Positions 23,331 to 34,449 of a stretch of 64,000 nt of DNA are shown one piece after another. Every line of letters starts with the position of its first letter. The stretch's first letter is position 1. This DNA is from Gymnopilus junonius (taxonomy: Eukaryota; Basidiomycota; Agaricomycetes; Agaricales; Galerinaceae), in the NCBI GenBank assembly GCA_015501075.1, contig JADNYJ010000109.1:1-64000 (forward strand), given 5' to 3'. Both the position numbers and the translations under genes were made by a program. A model generated the notes under the pieces. That model did not search any database. It was given only the letters and a program-made list of their open reading frames with translations, and was not told where the DNA came from.

Positions 23331-23766
23331 TAAGTAAAGAAAATGAGCCAGACACTCTCTGAATTCTGGCATCTCAGCCGAAGCGGTGGTGATGACAAGA
23401 ATAAACGTTGACGCGACGTGAAGTGCGACCGCGCTGATCTGTGCATGCCAATATCACGTGACTAGATCATCCTTTCTTATGCTTCACCTCAGTCAATATT
23501 ACACCTCGGCGGCTCACGAAACAGGTATATTCGGCATCTTGGCGCAATTCTAAGAACAAACATATATATTTTGGACCTTAGACGTACATCCCTCGACCTG
23601 CAGGGGCTTGCGTTTCTCTCCGCCGCATCCTTTCCGGGATGTCATGCGTGTGACCCGAACCTTCAATCTTGGCTCTCACCTCGACCTCCCGTCCTCCACT
23701 CGTCTCCTCAAGCACAACCCCTCCCTCAGAATGAGGATGTGGGTCTCTTTCTGATAGATTGGGATT

Positions 23767-23774
23767 GTATAAAG
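23767..23774 (+). promoter_or_regulatory. TATA box of the Ser/Pro-rich gene inside the transposon
   Basis: TATAAAGG is followed by a pyrimidine-rich stretch (23815-23865) ending in TTCTTAG, which could be a leader intron. It fits a cellular-type promoter for the plus-strand gene that follows. Confidence 0.35.
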
Positions 23775-23873
23775 GGGGATCCAAGGTGTGGGAGGACCGT
23801 TCAGTGCATTCTCCACTTCTTTTTTCTTATCAATAAACTGACACTTTCTTTTCTTTTCTTAGGTCTGTACAGT

Positions 23874-26800
23874 ATGATTCGTATGCACTCCGCTTCCCTT
23901 GCTGGCAAATGCAAGCCAGAGGTGCCTTTTTCTGACCGCCATGTACCTTCGCCACCTCCCTCGCCAGCAAGACCGAGCAGGGGGAGTTCCCTTCTCTTCA
24001 ATCCTATGCACCCAAGCCCACTTGCCTTGCACGAAGTGGACGTATGCTGCTCCTTCCGCACCACTCACCTCCTCCCTCTCTGTATCTGGTTGGCCCATGG
24101 CTCTTAATCGGGTTTCAATTCGCGGAAGAGCAGCCAGTCGATGCGCAGCAACGACAACTCTGATGACGATCTGCAGTCGGCGTCATCGTCATGAGATCGT
24201 CTACCAGCACTAGCCAGAGTAGCAAGCATGTGAGGTGTTTGCCCTGCTCCCGCTCTCCTGAGCCTTTTTGCAGCAAGAATGAATCTGCTGCTGATTGATT
24301 CCTCTGGCCACACCTCTTCAACGACTTTGCGGGGCACTGCTGCGGCCGCCGCAGCGCCCACTTCTAAGACTACCAGGTCCAGTCTATTTCTTTTTTCTTT
24401 CTTTCAATCATCACCATTGTATTCCCCGCCCTCCTCATTTGCACCATCTTTTTGTACCACCACCTTCAACAACTCAGTCTGGCGAGCACAGTCCTTCCTT
24501 CTTTTCGCCCTCGTGCCCACCCACACCACCTCCACCTCGACCAAGGAAATGATCCACTTACGGCATACCACCCACACCGGTTTTACCGTTCAAAGCACAG
24601 AGCATTGTTCTCATGAGAGATCCCCCTAAGGACCGACTTGCTCATTCCAAGGAATCTTTGGCAGAGGACGAGGAACCTCCCTTGGTGAGTCCGTGTTTCT
24701 ATGTTCTGAGAGAGTTGCAACACATCAGCCAAATTGGTTTGGGTGCGCGTTAGCGACCCGACATGTCGTCATCCCATGTTCCTGGCTTTTGCCTGCTGTC
24801 AACACTTGTCAGCATCAAATAGCGTTTCATAAGCTCTCATTACTTTCTCTCACTTTTTTTTCTATATTTTTCCGTAATCACTCACGCTGATGCATGTTTG
24901 CTCAGTTCCAAGCAGACTCGTGTTGCAGGGAAAGCCGAAATCGGATTTCAACATTACCCCAGCTTGGATTTTAATTCCAGCACCACTGCGGCCTCCACAG
25001 CGCCCACTTCTAAGACTACCAGGTCCAGTCTAACTGCGAGCGAGGATTTTTTCGCTGACCTGTATGATTACTATTACGACGATGGCGACGACGTGGCTGA
25101 ACAACTCTTTTTTCCTACTCCCAAGCCGCCCAAACCACTTCCGCTCTCTGATATTGATCACGCACATTCTAGTCCTATTGCCAATCCACACTCTAATCCC
25201 AATAATCGCCCACCTAAACGCACCACAAAGTCCAAATCAGTAAAAGACATGACTCTCAAATCAGTAGACTCTGCCATGGCCAAGAAAAGACGCGGTTCAC
25301 TCCAAGCCATCTTTGTGCCCTCTTTCCTACAGAGCCCCTTGCTATCCATGACCTCCGTTCCTTCTTCCCCGACCAAATATGTGTCTTCTGGGTTGGGCAA
25401 GACGCGTAAACCATCCGGCGCAGCGCCATCTGCACCGTCCACTCCGTCAGGTGCATCCTACCCCTTTCCGTCCTCTTCTTCCTACTTCCCCCAAACCCAA
25501 GATGTCCCTATTCCTCTCATGCCCACTTCCAGTAATCCGACGTCATCAATGATGCTTATGGACATGGATACACTTCCGCCTATCGTACCTCTCGCGCCAG
25601 AGATGATCCAAATGCCGGAGCACCATCAGAGGAAGAGGAGCATTACGTTCAGTATAAGCAGCTATAGTTCACCGCGGACCTCGCCTCCTCCGGATTTTTT
25701 GCTGGACGATGATCCATTTGCGAATTTGACGGGGCCTCCAATCGATCGTGTTTCTGTTCCTTTCCTTCCTCCAATTCCACCCCTTCCTTCCAGCAGCAGA
25801 TCGACTCTAGCACTCACGCAAGTGCCTTTGCCACTCACCCCTGTTGAAGGATCTGGTGCGGTGATATCACCTGTTTCTCCTACACCCATACCTCGTTCGC
25901 CTTTACATGAATTACCACTGCCTAACCTTGCTTCCCTTGACGCCGCGGCCCTAGCTTCCATCTCAGGTTCAGGCCTGAGTTTAGCTTCAGCTTCAGCTTC
26001 TTCATCCTTTACCACAACTTCAACCCAAACCCAAGTGTCATCCTTTATCTCCGCATCAACCTCAGGCTCAGGCTTAGCCTCAACTTCAGCCTCAGCCTCA
26101 CCAATACTCTCTGTTCCCCGTCCTCCTCATCCACATCTAGCACCCCTTGCACCTCCAAAGCCTGTCGTTCCGGGTTTAGCTGCTGCCCCTTCTTCGCCAC
26201 CTGCTGGGTGTGGATCTCCTATTTTGTCGCCGAGGACAAGGCCCGCATGTCAGAGACCTGCATTTTCGAGTCGGCCGAGTTTGCCTTCGCTGGATACGCT
26301 TGCGAGGATGAATGTGGTGCTGACTAAGAAGGTACAGTATTTTCTTCTTTTTTCATTATTTATTATGTTTTAATTTTCTTGGTAGGTCCGGATAGGACAC
26401 GTAGGAGCTGGTCTACCATTCGAGCCATGGGACCTTCCTTCAGATGAGGAGCTTCCTTCTGCACCTGGGACACGTCCACAGACACCTGTGAGGATGCATT
26501 CAGCTGGTCCTAGTTTTGGTTCAGGGCCAAATTTTGGAGTTCTATCCACCACTGCTCCAACGGCGACGACTCCTATGAACGGATCTGTTCCTATTCCTCC
26601 TTCAAATTCTTCTGAAGGTGGACCAAGTTTGGGCTCTTCTTCACTGACAATTTCGACCACTCCAACTCCCTCTTTGCCTATGCTCCCCATTGGCACATCT
26701 TTCTCTTTATCTGGAAGCATGTCAGTTTCTCAGATTGCGAAACCGCAGCCGCTGCTGCCTAGTCAGATCATGGCACTGAGATCGGTTGCTGAGGACGTGG

Positions 26801-27063
26801 AGATGATTGTTCTGGTCACATATGGTCCCTTTACCCATCAGGGCTCATCGGCGTCGGTATCAATGCCAATACCTGCAGCCTCTCCCGTTGCTTCTACTTC
26901 GGCTCGTGGTGCATCGCCATTGTTTTTTAATTCTTACCCAATTCTGTGCTCCCATCTCAATGGCTGTTTGGCTCCATCTGCATATGACTCAAACCACTGT
27001 ATCCACAGTAGTGATAGCATCATTCCGAATGTACGTTGTTTACTACATATCATGGTTTTATAA
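23874..27063 (+). CDS. Ser/Pro-rich protein with VGAGLPFEPWDLP motif, possible cargo
   Basis: The main exon (about 24906-26331) is open for over 470 codons and is rich in Ser, Pro and Thr. It has an acidic patch (YDYYYDDGDDVAEQ) near its start and ends LARMNVVLTKK. A 54-nt intron (26332-26385) joins in phase to VRIGHVGAGLPFEPWDLPSD and a further 200 codons, ending at 27063. The LTKKVR...GLPFEPW block recurs in uncharacterised Agaricomycete proteins as far as I remember; its role is unknown. The 5' exons are uncertain. A likely N-terminal exon starts at 23874 (MIRMHSASLAGK) and another candidate lies at 24613-24684, but their phase with the main exon does not work simply. Codons and composition differ from the transposase, and the gene has its own TATA box, so I infer a host gene captured by the element. 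Confidence 0.5.
24330..25032 (+). repeat. Duplicated exon-like segment (two copies, ~60 bp)
   Basis: A segment coding APTSKTTRSSL occurs at about 24338-24384 and again at about 24985-25031. Identity is complete over roughly 40 bp (starting CAGCGCCCACTTCTAAGAC) and continues less perfectly upstream. Only the second copy runs into the long frame, so the first may be a leftover of a local duplication. Confidence 0.7.
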
Positions 27064-27735
27064 CCCTTCGAGGCAAGCGTCAACTGATGCCATGTGTGCA
27101 ACTGCAATAGTCCAGAACATTTGTGCAGTCTTTTCGCTTCAAGACTGTGGAGAGCATATCGAATGTAAGGCCTGACAATCTGGTTAACGAAGGGAAGTTC
27201 CTGCATGTACTGGATGACGTTTTAGCATCACATTTGGGTCATGTGTACAGTGCCGCCCATTGACATATAGCGCTCTGAATACAATTTCATATGATGTTCT
27301 CTAAAAAGGTACGGGATTTCTGTTTCACCGAGTCTGCATTGTCATTGAACAGCCTCCTTTCCAATCCTTCTAGAATTATGAATGGCACATTGTGCTTCTG
27401 GTAAATGTTTCGAGTGCTTACAATTGGAAGTATACACTTTTGGTGTTTGCTTCAAGATACCTGACACCTTCAATGACAAGAGCTGCAATTTTTTGTACGT
27501 CAGACTGTCTATCTTAAATGAACTGTTCGGCACAAACTTATCACCTGAAGGCCCAGGCAATTCGAAGTCCTTGTGCAATGTTCCAAGGACCAATTGATAC
27601 CAGCAGTGTAATCAGCGATGCCGAACCAAGTGGATGGCCAGGACGGTATAAGAACAAAGCAACTCTGTCCAAGGCCTATCAGCATTTTTGGCCAATCTTC
27701 CTACATCATTACTCATTGATATTGATACCATTCGC
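27064..27735. other. Spacer between cargo-like gene and next ORF
   Basis: Short frames on both strands only. A plus frame at 27382-27597 with Cys residues and a minus frame at 27342-27593 overlap each other; neither shows a recognisable domain or splice pattern. Confidence 0.3.
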
Positions 27736-29710
27736 ATGCCTCCATCCTCTGGTTCTGGATCCCATCGCAATCGCCCTGTTCCTGCGTCTACTGGCAATAC
27801 CTCGCAGCAGGCTGATGCTCACTGGCGACCTTCAGAAAGACTCAGCGCTGAGGATGCAGCCAAGGTATGTTTTGTAGCTTATCAGTGGGTACTGATGTTC
27901 TGAACATAGACTTGGTAGGAGGCCATGAAGAAGGCCCAGCTTGCTCTGGATGCTAAAGACAGAGAGCTCCGTCAAATGCAGCAGCTTCTTCGAAATCAGG
28001 CCATTATGGAAGCGGTACCCGCATGTGTCCGAAGCAAGCCTATGACCGATAAGGGAGGAAACACTGATCGAGGACACAGTCACAAGAAAGGCGATAGAGA
28101 GGATGGGGCCAGCAATGAAGTCAACGCTGATAACATTGATAGCAGGAGGGGCGGGAAAGAGAAGGGCAGGCAAGAGAAGAGTCAGAAGGCCAAGAAGAGC
28201 AACACAATGAAGAGCGGAGAGCCGGCCGGACTAGCAGAGGAAATACGCCATCGAGCGCATCTGTTCCAGTTTGAAGAGTATCCATTCCTCTCCTCGGCAA
28301 AGTTTTTGAAAGTTAAACGCCCCTCCTTCAGCTCTCTCGACCCCATTCAGTTTGAATCCAACAACAGTCCTCATTTCTTCTCTGCGATCCTGTTCAACTT
28401 CTTCCCTAATAAATGGCACAGCGAATTTGAGGATAAGTCGGGGAAAGAAAAGGAGTCGAGTGACAAGGATGAGCCTGAACTGCCATCGGCTTTTCTTACT
28501 GAAGTCAGTGGCTTGTTGTCAATGTGAATTTTGTTCTCTTACAGATCACTACAGTTCATACATATTGCTCAGAGGCACTGCGGGACTTCCATCAACAGCA
28601 TACGCAAGATAAGCAGTGAACTATTTAATTTGCCCAGTACTGTTTTTGGCTGGTCTGCCTGCTGACCAGGAATGGCGGAATCGTGAAGAAGTCTGGAAGG
28701 GCCTGCTTGGCCTCCCTGATGCTACCGCTCCCTATTCAGCGATGCCGTTGATGCCTCCCCTCTTGTTCAAAGACCTTGACTCAATGAACAAACCCGGGCT
28801 CTTCTTAAATCCTGTCTTATTCCAGGTGAGAATATCATGTGCATTCCACTTCTCTGTCATTCACTAATTTGCTTTTTAGATCGGAAGAATAGTTATATAT
28901 GGCTCGAGCATGTACAAACACATGTCGGCACCAATCAGGAAGGGAAGTGCATTTAAATCTGACTTTGCGTCTCGCGAGGTCACACCAGGCTCAATCTCCT
29001 GGTGCTGTGTTGTGGTAAGTAGTACCTCTATCATTTATCACAGAGTCTATCCATTGATTGACCGCATATTCCCTTTATTGCAGGCAATCCATCTCTTTTC
29101 AAAGGACAAGGAATTTCAGAGTCCTGGGCAGGGTGAAAATTCCGAGATCAAATATCGTGAAAGATTTGAGACGTACCGCCAAATCATCATCAAGGCCAGC
29201 AAAGAACAGCCAAAGTGGCATAGGAGAGTGATGAAGACATGGCAGAAACAATTGTATCCAAAAAGCGCTGATGCTGGAGACGACGATGATGATGATGCGG
29301 ATTCTGTTAATCCCCATGGTGATGAAATTGCAGACATGCTCGCAGGCCTTACCATTGACGATGATGACATGGACGAGGAGAGTTCTGATGAGGGCAGCTC
29401 GGAGGAAGGAGGTAGGCAACAGCCAGCTGACATGGCAATACATGATCAGGATGAAGGTGAATTCAATGAGGGGGTGTGGGGAGGTATTCAGTATGACAGG
29501 GATGACGAGTTGGAACGGCAGGATGGAGAGCAGAATAGAGAGGCTGAAGGGCGAAATGATGAGGTTGGCGGCCTGTACGGAGAGCCTGCTGGACAAAATG
29601 AACAGGCTGACGTCCATGAAGGAGAAGCTGCAGAAGTGGACATAGAGGCGTGGGACCAGATCATGAGCAGTTCCGAGGAGATCTCAAAGCTGAACAGAAC
29701 ATGGAGATGA
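27736..29710 (+). CDS. Transposon-associated ORF with acidic C-terminal region
   Basis: Exon 1 (27736-27864, MPPSSGSGSHRNR...) joins in phase over a 54-nt intron to EAMKKAQLALDAKDRELRQM, a short coiled coil, followed by a Lys-rich linker (28050-28220). Later exons carry ALRDFHQQHTQDK, EWRNREEVWKGLLGLPD, VIYGSSMYKHMSAP, the block VTPGSISWC and AIHLFSKDKEFQSPGQGENSEIKYRERFETYRQ (given here only as a location, about 29090-29170), then a very acidic tail (DDDDDD, SSDEGSSEEGG). The frame stops at 29710; further acidic and Pro-rich frames to about 30270 may be extra exons. Similar proteins are common in Agaricomycete genomes near transposons, as far as I recall, but no activity is known. The phase at the 28615 junction is unresolved. 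Confidence 0.55.
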
Positions 29711-30921
29711 GAGAGGATCAGGGTAACAGGGACGACGAAGGAGAAGGAGGAGCGGAAGAGGCACAGCAGCAGGTTCAAGGCACGGCTGAAGATTCAGCTA
29801 CTTCCGGTAGCAGCCCCTCTATTCTCAGTGACTTCGACGATGAGACTGATGAAGAGGATGGCGAGATCCTTTCTAACAGGACTGTAGTCCAGCCCCCCCG
29901 GTTGACATAGATACCTCACTGGCTCCGGAAGCTCATCCACTCAGATGTACCTATGCCTTTATGGGTGAGCCTACTTCTCCCCAGGAACAAGCAATCCCTC
30001 CAGAGCTTCCTCGCCCTCGTCCTCGTCCTCGCCCAGTGTCCAAGGCAGCAGCTGTACCTGATTCAGAGACAACTCAACAGCCTATCTCTTCTCAACCTGT
30101 GCGCAGTCAAACACAACCTTCATGCTCCACACCTTACCCAGTCTTAGATCCGCCTCTCCAGGCCCTTCCTTTTCTCCGGTTGAGAAAGCTCCCCGTTCCT
30201 TGCGACCACGTCGCAATGCTGCTCCTGGTCCAGCTCCAAAGGCAAAGACTCACAGGTAACTTAAAGTAGCAGGGTGCATTAGGGCCTAGATACGTTGCAA
30301 TGGGTTCTTAGATTAAATAGTAAAGATTATAAACTGTTTGTCTTTGTGAATATCTTTGCTAGTATTGTGTAAATGAACAAGCATTGCTACTTGAATGCAC
30401 CAGACATCATGTACTACGAGCTGAAGGGCAAACTAGCTAGGGAATATGCTCTATCTATTGCCCTAAGCCTATAACATTGTAAGTGCCTTCATGGCGCAGT
30501 TGGTTATCATTCTAGTTTTGGAGCACTCTCTCTAGTAAGTCGTCAGTTCGTTGTCACTAATTTCATTACTTTCTAATCTAATCTAATCTCTTATCAGCTC
30601 AATATTGACCCAATTTAAACGTAAGGACAAGTAAGTAATCCCATTAATAATAACTTAAAGAAACTGACCTTTACCAGTGTACTTGAACCCCTACTTGTAA
30701 AAGCGTCCCAAATACTGTAGTGTAGTTAGTAAATAGTGTAGTTAGTTAGTTAACAGTTAAGAACCCTAGCGTAGCCCAATATGTAATGTAGTAAGTAAGT
30801 CGACAGTAAAGTGATTCTATTAGTCTCGTAATAGCCCTACATTGTAATTCACGATCACTATTGTAATATGCCCTATTGCTCGTAATTACTTCACTACCTT
30901 ATAATTAAACCTTCATAATTA
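29711..30921 (+). other. 3' part of the Plavaka element, no certain gene
   Basis: 29711-30270 continues in acidic (29650-29910) and Pro/Arg-rich frames that may be distal exons of the preceding ORF. 30271-30921 is AT-rich, with GTAGTTAGTTAG-type simple repeats and a tRNA-like A-box segment near 30484-30500. No further gene seen. Confidence 0.35.
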
Positions 30922-31001
30922 TATAATGCAGCTCGATCAATTATAATGCAGCTCGATCAATTATAATGCACCTCGTTGAATCATAATGCAAGGCCTTTGA
31001 T
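30922..31001. repeat. Four 20-bp tandem subterminal repeats
   Basis: Units at 30922, 30942, 30962 and 30982, each beginning TATAATGCA or CATAATGCA. The first two are identical and the last two diverge. They share the ATAATG core with the terminal inverted repeats, so they are plausible transposase-binding sites. Confidence 0.8.
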
Positions 31002-31067
31002 TACGGAATATCCACTTCACATGATAAGTACGTCACGAGCTTGATCCAGCATTACCGGCATTATGGC

Positions 31068-31097
31068 CATTATAATGCCCCCCGGGGTTTTCCGACA
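31068..31097 (-). repeat. Right terminal inverted repeat of the Plavaka element
   Basis: Reverse complement of the left end with one additional C in the C/G run. It begins with CATTATAATG, ends TTTTCCGACA and is followed by AG. Confidence 0.8.
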
Positions 31098-31666
31098 AGA
31101 GAGGCCCATCCTTCTGAGACTTTTTTTTTAAAATTACTCCAGACAGCATGAAGTATGCCGAAAATTCAAGGATACTGCTCATTGCAAGCTCATTGGGGCG
31201 TTTATAGCCTGTGAACACGCAGACTCAACCTCTACAATGTACTGAAGTCTAGGGTTAGTTTCACGGTAATAATTCTAAAGTACACCTCTTTTCATATTTT
31301 TATTTAAGTTGTAGCAACAAAAGTTCCGAAGAAATTGGTTAGGAATGTCGAGATTTCTGTGCTCGCTGTGACTGACAACGAGCACGAAGCGTCCGTTGGT
31401 GTGCGGAATCTCGAACAGCCAAATGCGGTAGCGGCGCTGCCTTCAAATTCAATTCGTCTAGATACTGCATCAGTCACTAGTAATATGACACTCAATTACT
31501 TGGTATGTATAGAACAGGAAATTGGAATATGCTATAGTCCAAGAACTCGAAATCCGGGATATATGAAACGAAATTCGATCCAAAGAAAAGTTCCGTGTGT
31601 GCATGCAAGCACACCGTCCTCAAGGACGAAGAGCCTAAAAGCCTAGGTATCCCTCCTACCACCACA
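31098..31666. other. Spacer between transposon and SKT5 gene
   Basis: Contains a plus-strand frame of about 100 codons (31335-31646) and minus-strand alternatives. Neither has a recognisable domain. It includes the 3' untranslated region of the minus-strand gene that ends at 31667. Confidence 0.35.
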
Positions 31667-34449
31667 TCACATAACAACACACTCCTTATCGTCGACCTTC
31701 GCCCCCGTAATCCCCATCTCAGCAAAGGTTTGCGGTCGTCTATGGGTCGTAGTACCACCCAGGCTCGTCGTCGAGGACGAAGGTGTAGCCGCAGGCTTCG
31801 GCGTATCCAATAACCCCTGTGTAGGCGTCTCCCCTCCCGTAGAAGGCAGCGGACGAGCTGTAGCCGGCGTAATAGCAGTCGCCGGCCCAGCAATAGACGA
31901 GGAAGGACCGAACGACGTCCCACCATCATCCAAATTCAACCTCATCCTCTCCAACTTTGTCCTCCCACTAGAAGGAGAAGGCGTAACCTGGACCTGTGAC
32001 CCCTGACTCGCAGAGCCGCCGGGGGTAACCGGTTCCTCCCTGGTCCTGGACTAGGTTCCCTTCCTCCTTGGGGCGTCGCCCGCCCGCTTCGATTGGGACT
32101 CTCAGTGCGCCGACCGGGACTTTGTCGTGGAGAGCCCTGGAAGCCCTCGTATCTCTGCGCTGGTATGGGAATAGGCTGCGATGGTTGACGATGCGGACTG
32201 GATTCTCGCGGTGGTCGTCTATCAACTGGGATTGAAGACATCCCACCTCCTCCGCCAGCAGCAGGAGCAGCAGGAGCAGAGGAGGGAGCCGGTCCGGAAG
32301 GCGGCGCATACCCAGTCGCCAGGGAGTTCTTCCTGATAACCTCCACCACCATTCGTCCATCTTGTCGTCTCCTCTGCCCTGGGGGTCCTTGCTGTTGCGG
32401 TCGTCCTTGTCCTGGTTGCTGCTGCTGTTCGGCCTCTTCCCACTCCTTGGCGCTGGGGAACGTCCGCCCTTCCCAAGGCGGACTAAGTGGCTGTGTCTCT
32501 GCCCTCTGCGCAGCTTGAGTGCGTCTTCGGACCAGCTTGGCTTCTGTGATATTGTCGTGTTCCAGGCGAGACAGAGTTTGAGGCTGCGGCTGAGAGAGAG
32601 CCGCGAGTCGTGCGATCGCATCTGTGTTTCCATGAGTTTTAGCCTGCATGTATTTTAGTCAAGTATTTGGATAATAAACACGAAGGGGAGGGTACATACC
32701 CTTTCATACCAAACCATAGCCTTGTTGAGATCCTTTGGTTGCCCAACGCCCACTTCAGCGTAGTAACCCATAGCGAACTCCGCACTAGGCAGTCCCTTCC
32801 TCGCCGCCTTTTCCGCAAACGTCAATGCGAGCCCTTCATCTTTCTCAAATCCACCTGTCACCGGCTGCCCTTGCTGAGATAAGGCAGCACCACCGCTACC
32901 GCACAAGAACCACTTGCTCAATGCCATGTCAGCCTCCACCTCGCCTTGCTGGCTCGCCAGGCTGTAGTACTGCACACTGAGCAGCGGATCGAACGGGAAC
33001 GGCGGTTCCGCAAATTCGTATGCATGTCCTAATTTATATTGGGCGACTGGGAAGTGAAGATACGCCGCTCTTTCTAGGTGTTTGCGTGCTTCGAGGGTAG
33101 GAGAGGAATTGGCTGGGATAAATGGGGAGAAGAGAGAAGCTGGTAGGCTTATTTGTTGAAATTCGGAAAGGAGAAGAAGGGCGTAGACGTATGCTGGTTG
33201 GGGTGTTTGTAAGGAGGCAAGGAGGGCAGCACGGTGCAACAGAGGAAGAGCGAGAGTCGAATTTTGAGGAAGAGAAAGTTGACCCAAAAGGTGGGCCATT
33301 CCCATTCGCTGTTGAGAGATATCAGATAGGTAGACAGATAAAAACGGAGAAATCTTACATAGAGACAGCTCTCAACGCCTAGCCGTACGCCTCGCTCAAA
33401 ACATTCCCTGGCGTGCACATGGTCATTGAAGTTCTCGTAGTCTCTTCCTAGTCGGAACCACGCCTGGCCGAATCCTCCTCGCGCAGCAGCCTCGAAATCC
33501 CTAAACGCCGTTCTCGGATTATGTCGAACAAATTCTGGGAATCCACCAGTAGCCGCCAACATCGCCCTCATATAAATCGCCTCAGCCACATACCCAAGCA
33601 TCTTCCCCTGCTGTCCAGGCTGCGGGTTCCACGACTTTGAAAGCATCAAAGCCATCCCCACCGCAATATCAGCCAGACGGGCGAGATCTGCGTCGGCGAT
33701 GTGTATTGGACCTACGGCGGGATCGGAGCTCGGGGCGGGGTTGCCTTGAGCACGTTCCGCGAGGAAGAAGACGTCCCGGCACCACGCGATCTTGAGTGAC
33801 GGGTCATGAGAAGCCCCTTGGATCTGCGTCGCTGCTTCTTTTAGCTGGGCAAGCTGGGGTAAGGGAGCGGTCAGAGAAGTAATTGCCCCTGGTTGGGGAG
33901 TAGGAGAGGCAGGTCGACCCGCTGCTGGCGATGGTGGTGGTACTTGAGCTGGTGCTTGGGACGGCGGGGGCGGGGGCTGCTGTGGGTAGGAAGTCATGGA
34001 GAGATTGGCGAATGATGTGGCGAGATCGACGGGAGGGGCTTGGTATGTTTGGTATGCTAAATTAGGCTGGGGTATAACAAATCCGGGCGTGAAGTTGATC
34101 GATATCTGTGGAGGGAGATTTGAGGAGGGCCGCTGCTGTGGTGGTCGGTACAGTTGCTCGTCTAGTTTTTGTGCCATCTGCAGGTATTGTCTTCAGTAGA
34201 GTGTATCGAACCAGCTTATGGGCTTACAGTGGTAGGTATGGATGCGTCCAGTCTATGTGGTCGGGGTGCAATCATCGGATTTTCAAATCGTGCTGGCGAT
34301 TCAAATTCGTATGGACTAGGGGTATTGTACCGCTCATTCTGCAGGCGTATATCTGGCGGTAATGGGGGAACGGGTGGTGGTAAATTGGTGTTACTCCGCT
34401 CGTTGGTGCTTAGTTCGTAAGGTCGTGGAGGTACAGGAGGAGCAGACAT
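31667..34449 (-). CDS. SKT5/Chs4-like chitin synthase activator with CaaX end
   Basis: SKT5-type proteins bind and activate class IV chitin synthase at the plasma membrane and septum, through Sel1 repeats and a prenylated C terminus. Four exons: 34228-34449 (MSAPPVPPRPYEL start), 33359-34177, 32700-33308 and 31667-32643, with introns of 50, 50 and 56 nt, the first three exons joining in phase. The N terminus is Pro-rich. The Sel1 repeats follow, with FRDFEAAARGGFGQAWFRLG, HFPVAQYKLGHAYEF, ADMALSKWFLCG and SAEFAMGYYAEVGVG. Then comes a low-complexity Gln/Pro/Arg tail. The end is KECVVM plus stop, a farnesylation-type CaaX box as in yeast Skt5. The CaaX frame is offset by one base from the exon-4 frame around 32030-32060, so an indel or unseen splice must exist there. 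Without it, the protein would lose its lipid anchor. Confidence 0.82.

Larger units (their letters stand above)
9203..31097 (+). mobile_element. Plavaka-type DNA transposon with TIRs, 21.9 kb
   Basis: The two ends match as an inverted repeat. The left end (9203-9231, starting TGTCGGAAAACCCC) is the reverse complement of the right end (31068-31097, ending GGGGTTTTCCGACA), except for one extra C on the right. The bases just outside are AG on both sides, compatible with a 2-bp target duplication. Inside both ends are extra copies of the palindrome CATTATAATG or its core. The element carries a transposase of the Plavaka family (an Agaricomycete group placed near CACTA/EnSpm), a convergent ORF of unknown function, a Ser/Pro-rich cellular-type gene and a further element-type ORF. 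Removing the nested chromovirus gives about 14.4 kb for the original element. The transposase frame is broken, so the copy is probably not autonomous now. Confidence 0.75.

Noticed and set aside
23571..23870. Plus-strand open frame before the Ser/Pro-rich gene
   Set aside because: It spans a TATA box and a pyrimidine-rich acceptor, so it is better read as promoter and leader sequence; only the part from 23874 looks coding.
9203..31097. Helitron or Crypton origin for the 21.9-kb element
   Set aside because: Clear terminal inverted repeats and a Plavaka transposase; no Rep/helicase or tyrosine recombinase.
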